In this document: piece after piece, positions 56,349-64,000 of the stretch
How the letters are laid out: every line of letters starts with the position of its first letter
Position numbering within the stretch: position 1 is the first letter of the stretch
Assembly (NCBI GenBank): GCA_026129685.1
Contig: JAHCHO010000007.1
Location: 124,001 to 188,000 of the forward strand
Source: Fimbriimonadaceae bacterium
GTDB taxonomy: Bacteria > Armatimonadota > Fimbriimonadia > Fimbriimonadales > Fimbriimonadaceae
Reading direction: 5' to 3'
DNA length: 64,000 nt
Notes under the pieces: model-generated
What the model was told of the DNA's origin: nothing
The model's input: only the letters and a program-made list of their open reading frames with translations
Databases searched by the model: none
Position numbers and translations under genes: made by a program

Positions 56349-57606
56349 ACACGCCGAGCGCAGGCTCCGGGACGTAGCTCGGGAAGAGCCGGTCGGGGTT
56401 TCGCAATCCCAATCTGACGCTTCCGAGTTCGGAGAGAACCCGCCGGTAATCGGTCGTGATGGCAAGATCGGCGCCCTGGTCCAGTTGCTCCGTCGCCAGC
56501 CCCGGCCACTTGCCGAACACCCTGCCACCGTTCACCCCGCCGCCAAGGACCATCATCAGGTTTCCGTGGCCGTGGTCGGTGCCCTGGCTTTGGTTGGCGC
56601 GAAGCCGTCGCCCAAACTCGCTCATGACGATGACGTTGAGGCGCCCGTGGTACTCGTGGAGGTCGTTGTAGAACGCGCCGATCGAGCGTGAAAGGTGCTC
56701 GACCATCGGCCCGTACCGGTAGGTTTGGTACTCGTGGGTGTCCCAACCGCCCAGATCCACCGCCGCAACCTGCAACCCGAGATCGGCCCGAACGACGCGG
56801 GCGACCGTCTTGAGGCTGTTGCCGAGCTCGCCCTCTGGGTACTGCGCCCCGCCCGAGGGCACGTAGGGGCGCCACGCGCCCTTCTCGTCCTTGAGCTTCC
56901 GATGGACGGTCTCGATCGCCTGCAAGGTGGACGCGCCCGCCCGATGCACCGCCGTACCGCCCGCGTAGAGGCGACGAAGGTACTGGCCCACCGGTTCGCC
57001 GACCGGGATGCTGAATGCCTCCGGGTTGGACATCGCCACCGCGCCGGCCATGCCGAGCATCGAATCGGGCGTACGATCGGTGGCGCTGAGGGCCCGGATC
57101 GGACCGGAGCCGGTGAGCTCCTCCGTCATCCGGGCGATCCATCCGTTGTGTACGTTCCGGGCGGTCTGGGCGCCTAGGCCCCGTTCCACGTAGTCCATCG
57201 CCTCGAAGTGGCTGCGCGTCCCGTGGGTGAGGCCGCACGCATGGACGAAGGCGAGGCTCCCGCCGTCGTACAGCTCCTTGAGGGGGGCCGCCGCCTTGTG
57301 CAATCGAAAATCGAGGTCCGACGGGCCATTCTTGATCGGGATGCCGACCGTTTCGCCGCTCTCCGTCACCCGCAGCGCGGGCGGACGGGCGGCGATGTAG
57401 TCCTTGTCGTCCGCCGGGGCGAGCAGATTCAGGCCGTCGATCCCGCCGCGCAAAAAAACGACGACGAGGATCGGGTCGTTCGGCCCGACGCCGCGTCCCA
57501 GGACGTCGAACGCCAGGTTCAGGACGCGGCTGCCCGACAGCGAGGCGATGCCGGCGCTGCATCCGACCATGAAATCGCGGCGGGAAATGTCGAACGGGGT
57601 CTTCAT
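56335..57606 (-). CDS. DUF1501 family protein, Tat-exported
   Basis: The 423-aa protein starts with a Tat signal (DISRRDFMVGCSAGIASLSG). The conserved core has DPILVVVFLRGGIDGLNLLA, FVHACGLTHGTRSHFEAMDY, AAVDLGGWDTHEYQTY, NVIVMSEFGRRLRANQSQGT and DHGHGNLMMVLGG, an alkaline phosphatase-like metal-site pattern typical of DUF1501. Its partner, the DUF1800 gene, is upstream with an ATGA overlap; the two nearly always occur together. Their role is unknown. The start is the ATG inside that overlap. Confidence 0.9.
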   Translation of the reverse strand: MKTPFDISRRDFMVGCSAGIASLSGSRVLNLAFDVLGRGVGPNDPILVVVFLRGGIDGLNLLAPADDKDYIAARPPALRVTESGETVGIPIKNGPSDLDFRLHKAAAPLKELYDGGSLAFVHACGLTHGTRSHFEAMDYVERGLGAQTARNVHNGWIARMTEELTGSGPIRALSATDRTPDSMLGMAGAVAMSNPEAFSIPVGEPVGQYLRRLYAGGTAVHRAGASTLQAIETVHRKLKDEKGAWRPYVPSGGAQYPEGELGNSLKTVARVVRADLGLQVAAVDLGGWDTHEYQTYRYGPMVEHLSRSIGAFYNDLHEYHGRLNVIVMSEFGRRLRANQSQGTDHGHGNLMMVLGGGVNGGRVFGKWPGLATEQLDQGADLAITTDYRRVLSELGSVRLGLRNPDRLFPSYVPEPALGVFRAK

Positions 57607-59177
57607 TTCAGGTTGAACTCCGGAGAAAGGGCGGCGAGGGCGACGATGCCGGAGAGCGCCTCGTGGCTCTGCGGCGGGACAAGGGGCGACTCGATCGGCG
57701 CCCAGGTCGTCAGGGTTTCCTTGAGGGCGGCGATGGTCGCCTCTTTGCCCTCGCCCGGCAGGATGCGATCGGCCCAGTACTCCGCCGCTTGGCCAAGGGT
57801 CTTCACCGTATCGGGGGTCCGGACGGCGAAGTCCGGGGCGGTTGAGGGGTTGCCCTTGCTCATCAGCCAGAACGCGGCGTTCCACCGGCCCATCATGCTG
57901 TTCGCGCTGAGCCATGACTCGGCGGAATCGGGCGGTCCGTCCGGCGTCGGCCAGCCGAACGGTCGCTCCCCCATCGTCAAGGCGAGCCACGGCAGTGCCG
58001 GTTCCGGCCGATAGTCCGTCCCGGTAGCGCGCAGAAGCGAAACCATGTACTCGAAGGGACGCTTGGCCTTTTGTCCCCAGGTTTTCGCAAACTCGTCGCT
58101 GAGGGCGATCGCTTCGACTACCCGGGCAATCTGGTCCGGCGACTTCAAGTGGTCGCGCCAGACCGCCGCCGCGCGCTCCACCAGCCGCTTCGGCGGGTCG
58201 TCGGCGACGAGTTTGCGGACCAACTTCGTGCAGACGTGGCGGCCGGTTGCCGGATGCTCGTGAACAAGGTCCAGCACCCGCCTTCCGTCGGAGAGCGGCG
58301 GCGCGTTGGCGTCCAATTCGACCCCGAGCACCCGCTTCTGGTAGGGATCGTGCCACGATGCGTGGTACGCGAACTCGCCCGTGTTCGGCAGAACGCCCTC
58401 GGACGACCACGATCCATCGGCGATCGTCCAGCCCGTGAACGCCCGGGCCGCCTCGTAGACGTCTTGGTCGATGTAGCCGGCGGGCTTGCCCTTGGCCGCC
58501 CCGGGCACCTCGCGCCACCGGTTGTAGAGGTGGTTCAGATAGGCGTCCGCGCCGAGGGTGTGCAGTTCGAACAGCTCGCGCGCGTAGTTTTCGTTCGCGG
58601 GGCTGGCCTTGCTGGTTCGGTTGTTGAGATAGACCAGCATCGGGATACTGGTCGCCACGTCCTCGAGGAACTCCCGGAAGTTGCCTAGGGCGTGCCGGCG
58701 GATCGTCCGATCGTACAGCGGCCAGGTGACGGCGATCGTGATGTCGTCGTGCAGCGCGTTGACGTGAAAGTGGTCGTGCCAGAACCCGACCAGCACCTCG
58801 CGCAACTGGAAATGGGCATAGCGGGCGCGGAGCCACGTCGCCGCCACCACCTCGTCGCGCGGTCGCACCCGCTCCTGCCACGGGATGTTGTTCTTGGAGT
58901 AGTCGCGAAGGGGCCAAAGGTCCGCGATCGAGGCGTCCAAGGCGCGGAACGGACGGTCTTCCTTGAGGGCGGCGAACTTGTCTTTCTCCTCGCCGTACTC
59001 GATGTGCAGGGTGGCCCTCGCGAGGCGCTCCTTCATCGCCGGGTCGTCCCCTTCCGGAGCGAGCAACTGCTCCTTGACCCAAGCGGCGCGCCCCATCGCG
59101 CGTACACGCTCGAGTTCTTCGGCGGTGTGCCCGTGGGCAAGTCGCCCGAGGACAATGGCTTCCAGCGGCGGTTTCAT
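57603..59177 (-). CDS. DUF1800 family protein
   Basis: The 524-aa protein has family hallmarks LVGFWHDHFHVNALHDD and SPANENYARELFELHTLG, then GYIDQDVYEAARAFTGWTI and HEHPATGRHVCTKLVRKLV-type sequence (LVHEHPATGRHVCTKL). No signal peptide is obvious, although many relatives are exported. It is co-translated with the DUF1501 protein. A TAAGAT hexamer lies 11 nt before the ATG. Function unknown; phylogenetic profiles link the pair to Planctomycetes-like and polymer-degrading bacteria. Confidence 0.9.
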   Translation of the reverse strand: MKPPLEAIVLGRLAHGHTAEELERVRAMGRAAWVKEQLLAPEGDDPAMKERLARATLHIEYGEEKDKFAALKEDRPFRALDASIADLWPLRDYSKNNIPWQERVRPRDEVVAATWLRARYAHFQLREVLVGFWHDHFHVNALHDDITIAVTWPLYDRTIRRHALGNFREFLEDVATSIPMLVYLNNRTSKASPANENYARELFELHTLGADAYLNHLYNRWREVPGAAKGKPAGYIDQDVYEAARAFTGWTIADGSWSSEGVLPNTGEFAYHASWHDPYQKRVLGVELDANAPPLSDGRRVLDLVHEHPATGRHVCTKLVRKLVADDPPKRLVERAAAVWRDHLKSPDQIARVVEAIALSDEFAKTWGQKAKRPFEYMVSLLRATGTDYRPEPALPWLALTMGERPFGWPTPDGPPDSAESWLSANSMMGRWNAAFWLMSKGNPSTAPDFAVRTPDTVKTLGQAAEYWADRILPGEGKEATIAALKETLTTWAPIESPLVPPQSHEALSGIVALAALSPEFNLK

Positions 59178-59188
59178 CGCGTGGCTCT

Positions 59189-59194
59189 ATCTTA
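59189..59194 (-). promoter_or_regulatory. -10-like TAAGAT of the DUF1800-DUF1501 operon
   Basis: On the minus strand TAAGAT lies 11 nt before the ATG. No Shine-Dalgarno sequence lies between. Confidence 0.4.
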
Positions 59195-59261
59195 CGACGA
59201 GTCGGGCCGATCCGTGAGGTCCCGCGACGAATTCGGGCCGATCCCGTGGGAGTTCACCGGG

Positions 59262-59267
59262 TAGCCT
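59262..59267 (+). promoter_or_regulatory. -10-like TAGCCT of the M20 amidohydrolase gene
   Basis: TAGCCT is followed by six bases (CCCGGC) and the ATG. It fits the TANNNT leaderless pattern. Confidence 0.35.
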
Positions 59268-59273
59268 CCCGGC

Positions 59274-60455
59274 ATGACCGCCGTCGAGGCCCTCCTGCCC
59301 GAAGTCGTCGCGATCCGCCACGACCTCCACGCTCACCCGGAACTCATGTACGCCGAGCATCGGACGAGCAGTGTCGTGCGACGCGAACTCGAACAAGCGG
59401 GCGTCGCCTACCGCGCCGGACTTGCGAAAGGCACGGGTGTCCTCGGCTTCCTGCCCGCGACCACCCGCGAACCGGAGACGGCGCCGACGATCGCCCTACG
59501 CGCCGACATGGACGCCCTCCCGATCCGAGAGGCTACCGGGCGCCCCTACGCCTCCCAATCCGACGGCAAGATGCACGCCTGCGGACACGACGGCCATACC
59601 GCGATCCTCCTCGGGACGGCCAAGGCGCTCGCCAGACAGGAACGTCCGAACAACGTCCTCCTCCTGTTCCAGCCCGCCGAGGAAGGAGGAGCGGGCGGAC
59701 GCGAGATGGTCCGTGACGGGGCGCTCAACGGCGCGGTCTTCCCTCATCCCGCCAAGATGATCTTCGGCCTTCACGGCTGGACGAGCGTGCGCCTCGGCAC
59801 GGTCGCCACCCGCGTCGGCGCGATGATGGCGGCGACCGACAGCTTCTCGATCACGATCCGCGGAACCGGCGGCCACGCCGCGATGCCCCACACGACCGTC
59901 GATCCCGTCCTGATCGCCGCGCACATCGTCCTTGCCCTCCAGAGCGTCGCCTCCCGCAACGTCGATCCCTTCGATCCGATCGTGCTCAGCGTCACCCAGC
60001 TGCGCGCCGGAACCGCCGACAACATCATCGCGGAAACCGCCACCCTCGGCGGAACGATGCGGACGATGAGCCCCGAGACGCGGGTCTACGGCGAGCGCCG
60101 CATCCGCGAAATCGCGGAAGGCGTGGCCGCCTCCTTGGGCGGCAGTGCGGCGTTGGCGTGGCACGAGGGGTACCCCGTCACCATCAACCACCCGGGCGCC
60201 ACCGCAAAGTTTCTCGAGATCGCGCGCGCGGCGATCGGGCCGGACCGAGTGGACGAGAACGGCGCGGCGGTGATGGGAGGCGAGGACTTCAGCTTCTACG
60301 GCTACGAGATTCCCGCTTGCTTCTTCCAACTAGGCCTTGTCCCCGAGGGCCAGGACTCCGTCCCCAGTGTCCACACCCCGTACTTCGACTTCAACGACGA
60401 AGCGATCGCCACGGGGATGACGCTTTTCGTCGCCCTCGCCACCGCCGACTACTGA
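59274..60455 (+). CDS. M20D-family amidohydrolase (IAA-amino acid hydrolase/hippurate hydrolase-like)
   Basis: The 393-aa zinc-dependent peptidase/amidase removes acyl groups from amino acids. Metal sites: DMDALPI, MHACGHDGHTAILLG, LFQPAEEGGAGGREM with the catalytic Glu pair, then HGWTSVRLG and GGEDFSFYGYEIP. RGTGGHAAMPHTTVDPV is the dimerisation-domain signature of the M20D group. It lacks a signal peptide. Substrate cannot be decided. It converges with queG, overlapping by 7 nt. Confidence 0.92.
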   Translation: MTAVEALLPEVVAIRHDLHAHPELMYAEHRTSSVVRRELEQAGVAYRAGLAKGTGVLGFLPATTREPETAPTIALRADMDALPIREATGRPYASQSDGKMHACGHDGHTAILLGTAKALARQERPNNVLLLFQPAEEGGAGGREMVRDGALNGAVFPHPAKMIFGLHGWTSVRLGTVATRVGAMMAATDSFSITIRGTGGHAAMPHTTVDPVLIAAHIVLALQSVASRNVDPFDPIVLSVTQLRAGTADNIIAETATLGGTMRTMSPETRVYGERRIREIAEGVAASLGGSAALAWHEGYPVTINHPGATAKFLEIARAAIGPDRVDENGAAVMGGEDFSFYGYEIPACFFQLGLVPEGQDSVPSVHTPYFDFNDEAIATGMTLFVALATADY

Positions 60456-61405
60456 CCGCGCTTGGCGTTTCGTAGGTTCACGCGCGCGTTTCGGCGCAGG
60501 CCGTCGAGTCCGGCGCGTCGGATCGGACTTCCGCGCGTCGCGGCGTCCCACGCGGGCTCGTCGAGGAGCGCCAGTTCCTTCAGGTCGGGGAGGTCCGTGG
60601 TTCTAAGGAAGTCCGGCTCCGTCGTTTCCGCCGCCCGAAGCGGTTGGGTGGCGCGCGGCTCGTTGAAGGGACAGACCTCTTGGCAGACGTCGCAGCCGAA
60701 CGTCCAGTCCCCGACGCCCGCCTCCAGACCCGGCTCGATCTCGCCCCGATGCTCGATCGTCAGGTAGCTCACGCACCGGCGCGCGTCGAGTTGCCAGCGA
60801 TGCTCCTCGAACACGATCGCCCCCGTCGGGCAGGCGTCCACGCATCGCCGACAGCTGCCGCATCCACCGAGGGCGGGCCGGTCTGGGCGGAAATGGACGT
60901 CCGTCAGAAGGATTCCGATCACGAACCAACTCCCCCGTCGCGAGTCGATAAGCATCGTGTTCTTGCCGAACCAGCCGAGCCCGGCCCGGTGCGCGTACTC
61001 TCGCTCGAAGATCGGAGCGGAGTCCACGCAGACTCGGGTCGTCGCTCCGGGGAACTCCTCCTCGACCCAGGTCGCCAGGCGTCTCAGCTTTCCCCGCAGG
61101 ACCCGATGGTAGTCCCTTCCGAGGGCGTATCGCGCGACCCTCGGCCGACCAGCGATCACCGGGTTCGGGCGGTGGTAGTTCATCCCCACCGCGACGACCG
61201 ACCGGACTCCCGTCAACAGCATCGCCGGGTGCGCGCGCAACGCCACCGACCGGGCCAGATAGCCCATCGTTCCGTGGTAGCCCTTTGCCAGCCAGGTCTC
61301 GTAGGCGTCCTGGTGCGGCGCGGGAACGGCGTCGCACACGCCCACCGGTTCGAATCCGAGTGCGCGCGCTTGCTCCTTGAGATCTTCCGTCGGCGAAGGG
61401 TTCAA
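60449..61405 (-). CDS. queG: Epoxyqueuosine reductase
   Basis: The 318-aa cobalamin- and 4Fe-4S-dependent enzyme performs the last step of queuosine tRNA modification. GWFGKNTMLIDSRRGSWFVI, then GSCRRCVDACPTGAIV and GCDVCQEVCPFN supply the two ferredoxin-like clusters; AVGMNYHRP and YALGRDYHRVL fit the family. The start is TTG (MNPSPTEDLKEQAR), 17 nt after the DUF4038 stop, with a CACAAT hexamer 9 nt before it. Longer starts would run into that gene. No other que genes are in the window. Confidence 0.92.
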   Translation of the reverse strand: MNPSPTEDLKEQARALGFEPVGVCDAVPAPHQDAYETWLAKGYHGTMGYLARSVALRAHPAMLLTGVRSVVAVGMNYHRPNPVIAGRPRVARYALGRDYHRVLRGKLRRLATWVEEEFPGATTRVCVDSAPIFEREYAHRAGLGWFGKNTMLIDSRRGSWFVIGILLTDVHFRPDRPALGGCGSCRRCVDACPTGAIVFEEHRWQLDARRCVSYLTIEHRGEIEPGLEAGVGDWTFGCDVCQEVCPFNEPRATQPLRAAETTEPDFLRTTDLPDLKELALLDEPAWDAATRGSPIRRAGLDGLRRNARVNLRNAKRGQ

Positions 61406-61422
61406 CGCGAACCCATTGTGCG

Positions 61423-62718
61423 CTAGACGTGCCCAGGGGCGGGATAGTTCGCGTCCACCGCGTCGAGCACGAGCACCCAATCGCCCTCGCCCGGCGGTTC
61501 CAGGTGCATCGATCCCGAGTTGCATTGGGTTCGCCCATCGTGAACGCGACCGTGGCTGGGTTCGAACCAGGACGCTCGCAGGGTGGGCGGCAGGGTTTCG
61601 GTTTGGACGGTCAACGGTTGGGCGATCGGGGTGTACGCCATCAGGTACGTCTTGCCATCGCCCGTGGCAAGACACCGCTTGGCCAGGTCGGGGTGGCTCT
61701 CGATCGCGCCCGGCAGGGGCCTCCGTGCGAAGAAGGGTCGAGACAGCATCAGCCGCTTCGCGAACTGGACCTGCCGCGCGACGGGAAGTTCGAGCGCCTC
61801 TTGCCAAGGGGTGCGCGCGCCGTTCACGGCCTCCCGCTTGGTGGGGTCGAAGAACTGCCATACGTCGTGGCAACCGTAGGTGTGCCCGTGGCCCCCGGCG
61901 AACAGCGCCCGATAGATCGTTGGCCGAATCTCCGTCTCCAGGAAGGTCCCCCCCGCCGCCGTCCAGTCCGGCTTCATGCGGGGATGATCCTCGTAGGCCG
62001 GCTCCCCGTCCATGCAGGGCTTGGTGGGAGTGCGCGCGTAGTCCTTCGCCACCATTTCGTCGTTGGGAGCCAGTGGGACGCAGTGGCCGCTCTGAAGCAT
62101 GTGGAAGTCGAGCCAACGCTCGTTCGGCCAGTAGTCCCCCGAACTGCTGCCGCCCCGGGGGTGGAACGAGATCGGCGACTTCCCGCTCTTGCCTGCCCGA
62201 AGTCCCTTCGCCATCGCGCGCAGGACCGCCCGGTGTTCCACCGTGCGTACCGCCCGATCGCCGCCCAGAATCCAGACGATCGGCTTGCCCGCGTAGCGGT
62301 CGGACAGGAACCGGCCGTAGACCTCCGCGTTCTGCTGGCTGAACACCACCGGCCCACCGCCCGCCTCGTCGGTCCACTTGTCGCCCCAGGTCGGGAGCAT
62401 TCCGACGGTCAGGCCGAGCAGCGCCGCGCGGGCCACCGCGTGGTCCACCAGTTGGAAGTAGGCGTCGTTCGGTCGGGTCGGGTCCATGTCGTGGAGGGGA
62501 AGATGGCCCTCGGCGTTGGGTGTGCGGAGACCGTCGAACTCGGCGAGGCAGACCGCCTGAATCACGGTGAACCCCTGCGCGGCCCGGGTCGCAACGTAAT
62601 GCTCGATCTCGTCGCGGGTCAAGCGATGAAACAACTCCCAAGCAGTGTCGCCCAGGTAGAAGAAGGGCTTGCCGTCCGCTCGCGCAAGGTAGCGACGGTT
62701 GTCGGAAACGCGAATCAT
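61423..62718 (-). CDS. DUF4038-type glycosidase (apiosidase-like, GH140-related)
   Basis: The 431-aa protein has the DUF4038 start DGKPFFYLGDTAWELFHRLT and barrel strands AQGFTVIQAVCLAEFDGL, GLTVGMLPTWGDKW, KPIVWILGGDRAV, FHPRGGSSSGDYW and MDGEPAYEDHPRM, whose Asp/Glu are likely catalytic residues. It ends with a small beta domain typical of DUF5060/DUF4038 proteins. It probably hydrolyses side chains of plant cell-wall polysaccharides. No signal peptide, no clear promoter. It lies upstream of queG but is functionally unrelated. Confidence 0.88.
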   Translation of the reverse strand: MIRVSDNRRYLARADGKPFFYLGDTAWELFHRLTRDEIEHYVATRAAQGFTVIQAVCLAEFDGLRTPNAEGHLPLHDMDPTRPNDAYFQLVDHAVARAALLGLTVGMLPTWGDKWTDEAGGGPVVFSQQNAEVYGRFLSDRYAGKPIVWILGGDRAVRTVEHRAVLRAMAKGLRAGKSGKSPISFHPRGGSSSGDYWPNERWLDFHMLQSGHCVPLAPNDEMVAKDYARTPTKPCMDGEPAYEDHPRMKPDWTAAGGTFLETEIRPTIYRALFAGGHGHTYGCHDVWQFFDPTKREAVNGARTPWQEALELPVARQVQFAKRLMLSRPFFARRPLPGAIESHPDLAKRCLATGDGKTYLMAYTPIAQPLTVQTETLPPTLRASWFEPSHGRVHDGRTQCNSGSMHLEPPGEGDWVLVLDAVDANYPAPGHV

Positions 62719-62811
62719 GGGGTCGGGTTCTGGTGGCGGCGGGTCGTTCCTTCCCCGGTGGGCCGGAAGGCAGGGTCTCCGGCCGTCGCTCTCAAACGCG
62801 AGGAACGCGCG

Positions 62812-62843
62812 TCATGAGGGATCATGATTTGTCATGCTACAAT
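62812..62843 (+). promoter_or_regulatory. Promoter and phased operator repeats of the toxin-antitoxin operon
   Basis: TCATG occurs three times at 62812, 62822 and 62832, exactly 10 bp apart, with the middle copy in a palindrome ATCATGAT. A TACAAT -10 box follows at 62838-62843. Ten-bp phasing puts the sites on one face of DNA, as ribbon-helix-helix repressors prefer. The array overlaps the -35 and spacer, so binding would block transcription. Confidence 0.6.
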
Positions 62844-62862
62844 CGCCAAGAGGATTCCCACC

Positions 62863-63087
62863 GTGGCCACCAAGCAGAAGTTCGCGACCCAAGTTGACGC
62901 CGACCTCCTCGCGATGACGCGCCAGATCGCCGAGTCCGAGGGGCGGCAGCTCCAGTCCATCGTCGAAGAGGCGCTGTTGGACTTGGTCGAAAAGCGCAAA
63001 CGAGACAGGCCTCGCGCCAACGTGCTCGCGCACTACGAAGCGAGCTTGGCCCAGTTTGGGTCCCTCTACGAGCGTCTGGCCCGGTGA
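62863..63087 (+). CDS. Ribbon-helix-helix antitoxin
   Basis: The 74-aa protein matches the RHH fold: a basic strand (KQKFATQVDADLLAMT) then two helices (RQIAESEGRQLQSIVEEALL), with a basic tail after it that likely wraps the toxin. The GTG was chosen because AGAGGA lies 7 nt before it; an ATG at 62824 would precede the TACAAT box and is unlikely. It is paired with the Doc toxin through a GTGA overlap. The predicted role is DNA binding at the three phased TCATG sites and neutralising the toxin. Confidence 0.75.
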   Translation: MATKQKFATQVDADLLAMTRQIAESEGRQLQSIVEEALLDLVEKRKRDRPRANVLAHYEASLAQFGSLYERLAR

Positions 63088-63461
63088 CCGAACACCTGAC
63101 GCTCGTCGAAGTCCTGGCGATCCACGCCGATCAGATCGAGCGGTTTGGCGGGGCTCCGAGTGTCCGCGACCTGGGACTCGTCGAAGCGGCGCTGTTCCGA
63201 CCTCAGTCCGGCTACTACTCGGACGTGATTCAGCAGGCGGCCGCCCTGTGGGAGAGCCTCGCGCAGAACCACGCATTCGTGGACGGCAACAAGCGCGTCG
63301 CGTTCGCCTCCACCGATGTGTTCCTTCGGCTCAACGGGGTCTCGGTTACGGCGACCCCCGAGCAAGCGTACGCCTTCATCTCGATCTTGTACCGCGACGG
63401 CCGTTTCGTGTTCGAGGAACTCGAACGTTGGCTTCGCGACAACACCCGCTCGGTGCGGTAG
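63084..63461 (+). CDS. doc: Doc-type toxin (Fic family)
   Basis: The 125-aa protein matches death-on-curing toxins. The Fic motif is HAFVDGNKRVAF (canonical HxFx[D/G][G/A]NKRxxx); the Asn-Lys-Arg form rather than GNGR is the Doc type, which phosphorylates EF-Tu. VLAIHADQIERFGGAPSVRD and ESLAQNH complete the core. The partner is a ribbon-helix-helix antitoxin rather than the classical Phd, a less usual pairing. It starts with a GTG overlapping the antitoxin stop. Confidence 0.88.
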   Translation: MTEHLTLVEVLAIHADQIERFGGAPSVRDLGLVEAALFRPQSGYYSDVIQQAAALWESLAQNHAFVDGNKRVAFASTDVFLRLNGVSVTATPEQAYAFISILYRDGRFVFEELERWLRDNTRSVR

Positions 63462-63531
63462 GGAGCGGCCACAAAAATTCGGGCGTTGCCGACCAGGTTG
63501 CGATTGCGGTTGCCGGGGGGACGATGGAATC

Positions 63532-63606
63532 TGGAGCGGGTGACGGGACTCGAACCCGCAACATTCAGCTTGGGAAGCTGACGCTCTACCGTTGAACTAC
63601 ACCCGC
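63532..63606 (-). tRNA. tRNA-Gly (anticodon CCC)
   Basis: The minus strand folds as a full cloverleaf: acceptor GCGGGTG pairs with CACCCGC, D arm AGTTCAACGGTAGAGC, anticodon stem TCAGC/GCTGA with loop TTCCCAA (anticodon CCC), T arm GCGGGTTCGAGTCCCGT, discriminator T and an encoded CCA end. It reads GGG codons. Confidence 0.96.
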
Positions 63607-63639
63607 TCGACGGCTACCGGAACCATACCCCAAGCGCCG

Positions 63640-64000
63640 TCACCCCGGAAAGTCCGCCCCGCCGTCCTGTCCGTGGTCGCACTCCGCCAACATCGTGCGT
63701 CCCTTCTTGCCGGGGGTCGCCGAGAACTGGGCGGCCATCACGCGAAGGACCCGTCCCTCCACCGGCGGCACGCTCCCCAGTTCGCCCTCGACGGATAGGA
63801 GGGTCCCCGAAGTCCGATCGACGACCGCGGTGTAGCGCGCCAGCGTGGGAAGCCTGCCGCCGAAGTCAAGGTCGAAGGAACCGGACAATCGGACGCGATC
63901 CGGGTCGAGAGAGAGGACCCTCACGATTCCCGTGAGCCCCGGTCCGGTGACGAAGCCCGACTCGCCCGCTCCCAGCGGCCCGTCCGGGTAGAGCGAGAGT
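63640..64000 (-). CDS. Protein of unknown function, N-terminus off the right edge
   Basis: The frame is open to the window edge on the minus strand, giving about 119 C-terminal residues. The visible part has alternating strands (VRLSGSFDLDFGGRLPTLAR, YTAVVDRTSGTLLSVEGELG) and ends after a run with KKGRTMLAECDHGQDGG. I recognise no family. A GTG at 63924 is in frame but the open frame continues upstream, so the true start is outside. Confidence 0.55.
   Translation of the reverse strand, partial: LSLYPDGPLGAGESGFVTGPGLTGIVRVLSLDPDRVRLSGSFDLDFGGRLPTLARYTAVVDRTSGTLLSVEGELGSVPPVEGRVLRVMAAQFSATPGKKGRTMLAECDHGQDGGADFPG

Overview
The window is GC-rich, gene-dense chromosomal DNA with about 53 protein-coding genes and one tRNA. 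No gene-free stretch exceeds roughly 250 bp. The gene content suggests a free-living aerobic heterotroph of the Armatimonadota (Fimbriimonadia-like) or a similar lineage near Planctomycetes. The reasons are a PEP-CTERM protein, dockerin-like repeats without a cellulosome, a DUF1501/DUF1800 pair, a DUF1573 protein, several rare glycoside hydrolases, and an alternative complex III (ACIII) with a caa3 oxidase. The phylum is an inference; no rRNA or marker set is present. I see no phage, IS element, CRISPR array or replication origin.

Layout. 1-6950: a partial secreted metallophosphatase-like gene with a DUF1573 gene, two paralogous secreted proteins, a MocA-type oxidoreductase and asnS. 7000-21370: secreted or carbohydrate-active proteins, comprising two unknown exported proteins, a frameshifted CHAT/caspase-like protein, GH116, a 1254-aa sialidase-fold/dockerin-like protein, GH35, a cytochrome c-PQQ sugar dehydrogenase and GH29. 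21477-29020: housekeeping genes, comprising metG, a redoxin, a PRPP synthetase, an argD-argF gene fusion preceded by an arginine-rich mini-ORF, a VanX-like dipeptidase and DUF554. 29017-34388: a carotenoid cluster (glycosyltransferase, CruF-like, CrtI-like, acyltransferase, crtB, idi). 34444-39786: an oxidoreductase, the PEP-CTERM protein, glyA and a glycosidase-like/SUMF1 fusion. 39978-54778: the respiratory block, with a fused ctaA-ctaB, ActA-F, a conserved membrane protein, SCO and caa3 subunits II, I, III and IV. 54775-64000: an unknown secreted protein, a GNAT, the DUF1501/DUF1800 pair, an M20 amidohydrolase, queG, a DUF4038 glycosidase, an RHH-Doc toxin-antitoxin pair, tRNA-Gly(CCC) and a partial gene.

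How the parts work together. The respiratory block is self-contained: CtaAB makes heme A, SCO loads copper, ACIII oxidises menaquinol and passes electrons to the A2-type caa3 oxidase, whose subunit II carries its own cytochrome c. The crt operon supplies IPP/DMAPP isomerisation, phytoene synthesis, desaturation and end-group tailoring, and its acyltransferase and glycosyltransferase imply an acylated carotenoid glycoside. The GH35, GH116, GH29 and DUF4038 enzymes, two Gfo/Idh/MocA proteins and the PQQ dehydrogenase indicate plant or exopolysaccharide use.

Expression signals. Many genes lack a Shine-Dalgarno sequence and instead carry a TANNNT -10-like hexamer 6-11 nt before the start codon, which suggests widespread leaderless mRNAs. 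The most unusual locus is the ArgD-ArgF fusion. It sits behind a leaderless-type 26-codon ORF that ends in Arg-Arg-Arg-Ala-Leu-Arg-Arg-Arg and is followed at once by a 9-bp hairpin, an architecture resembling ribosome-mediated attenuation.
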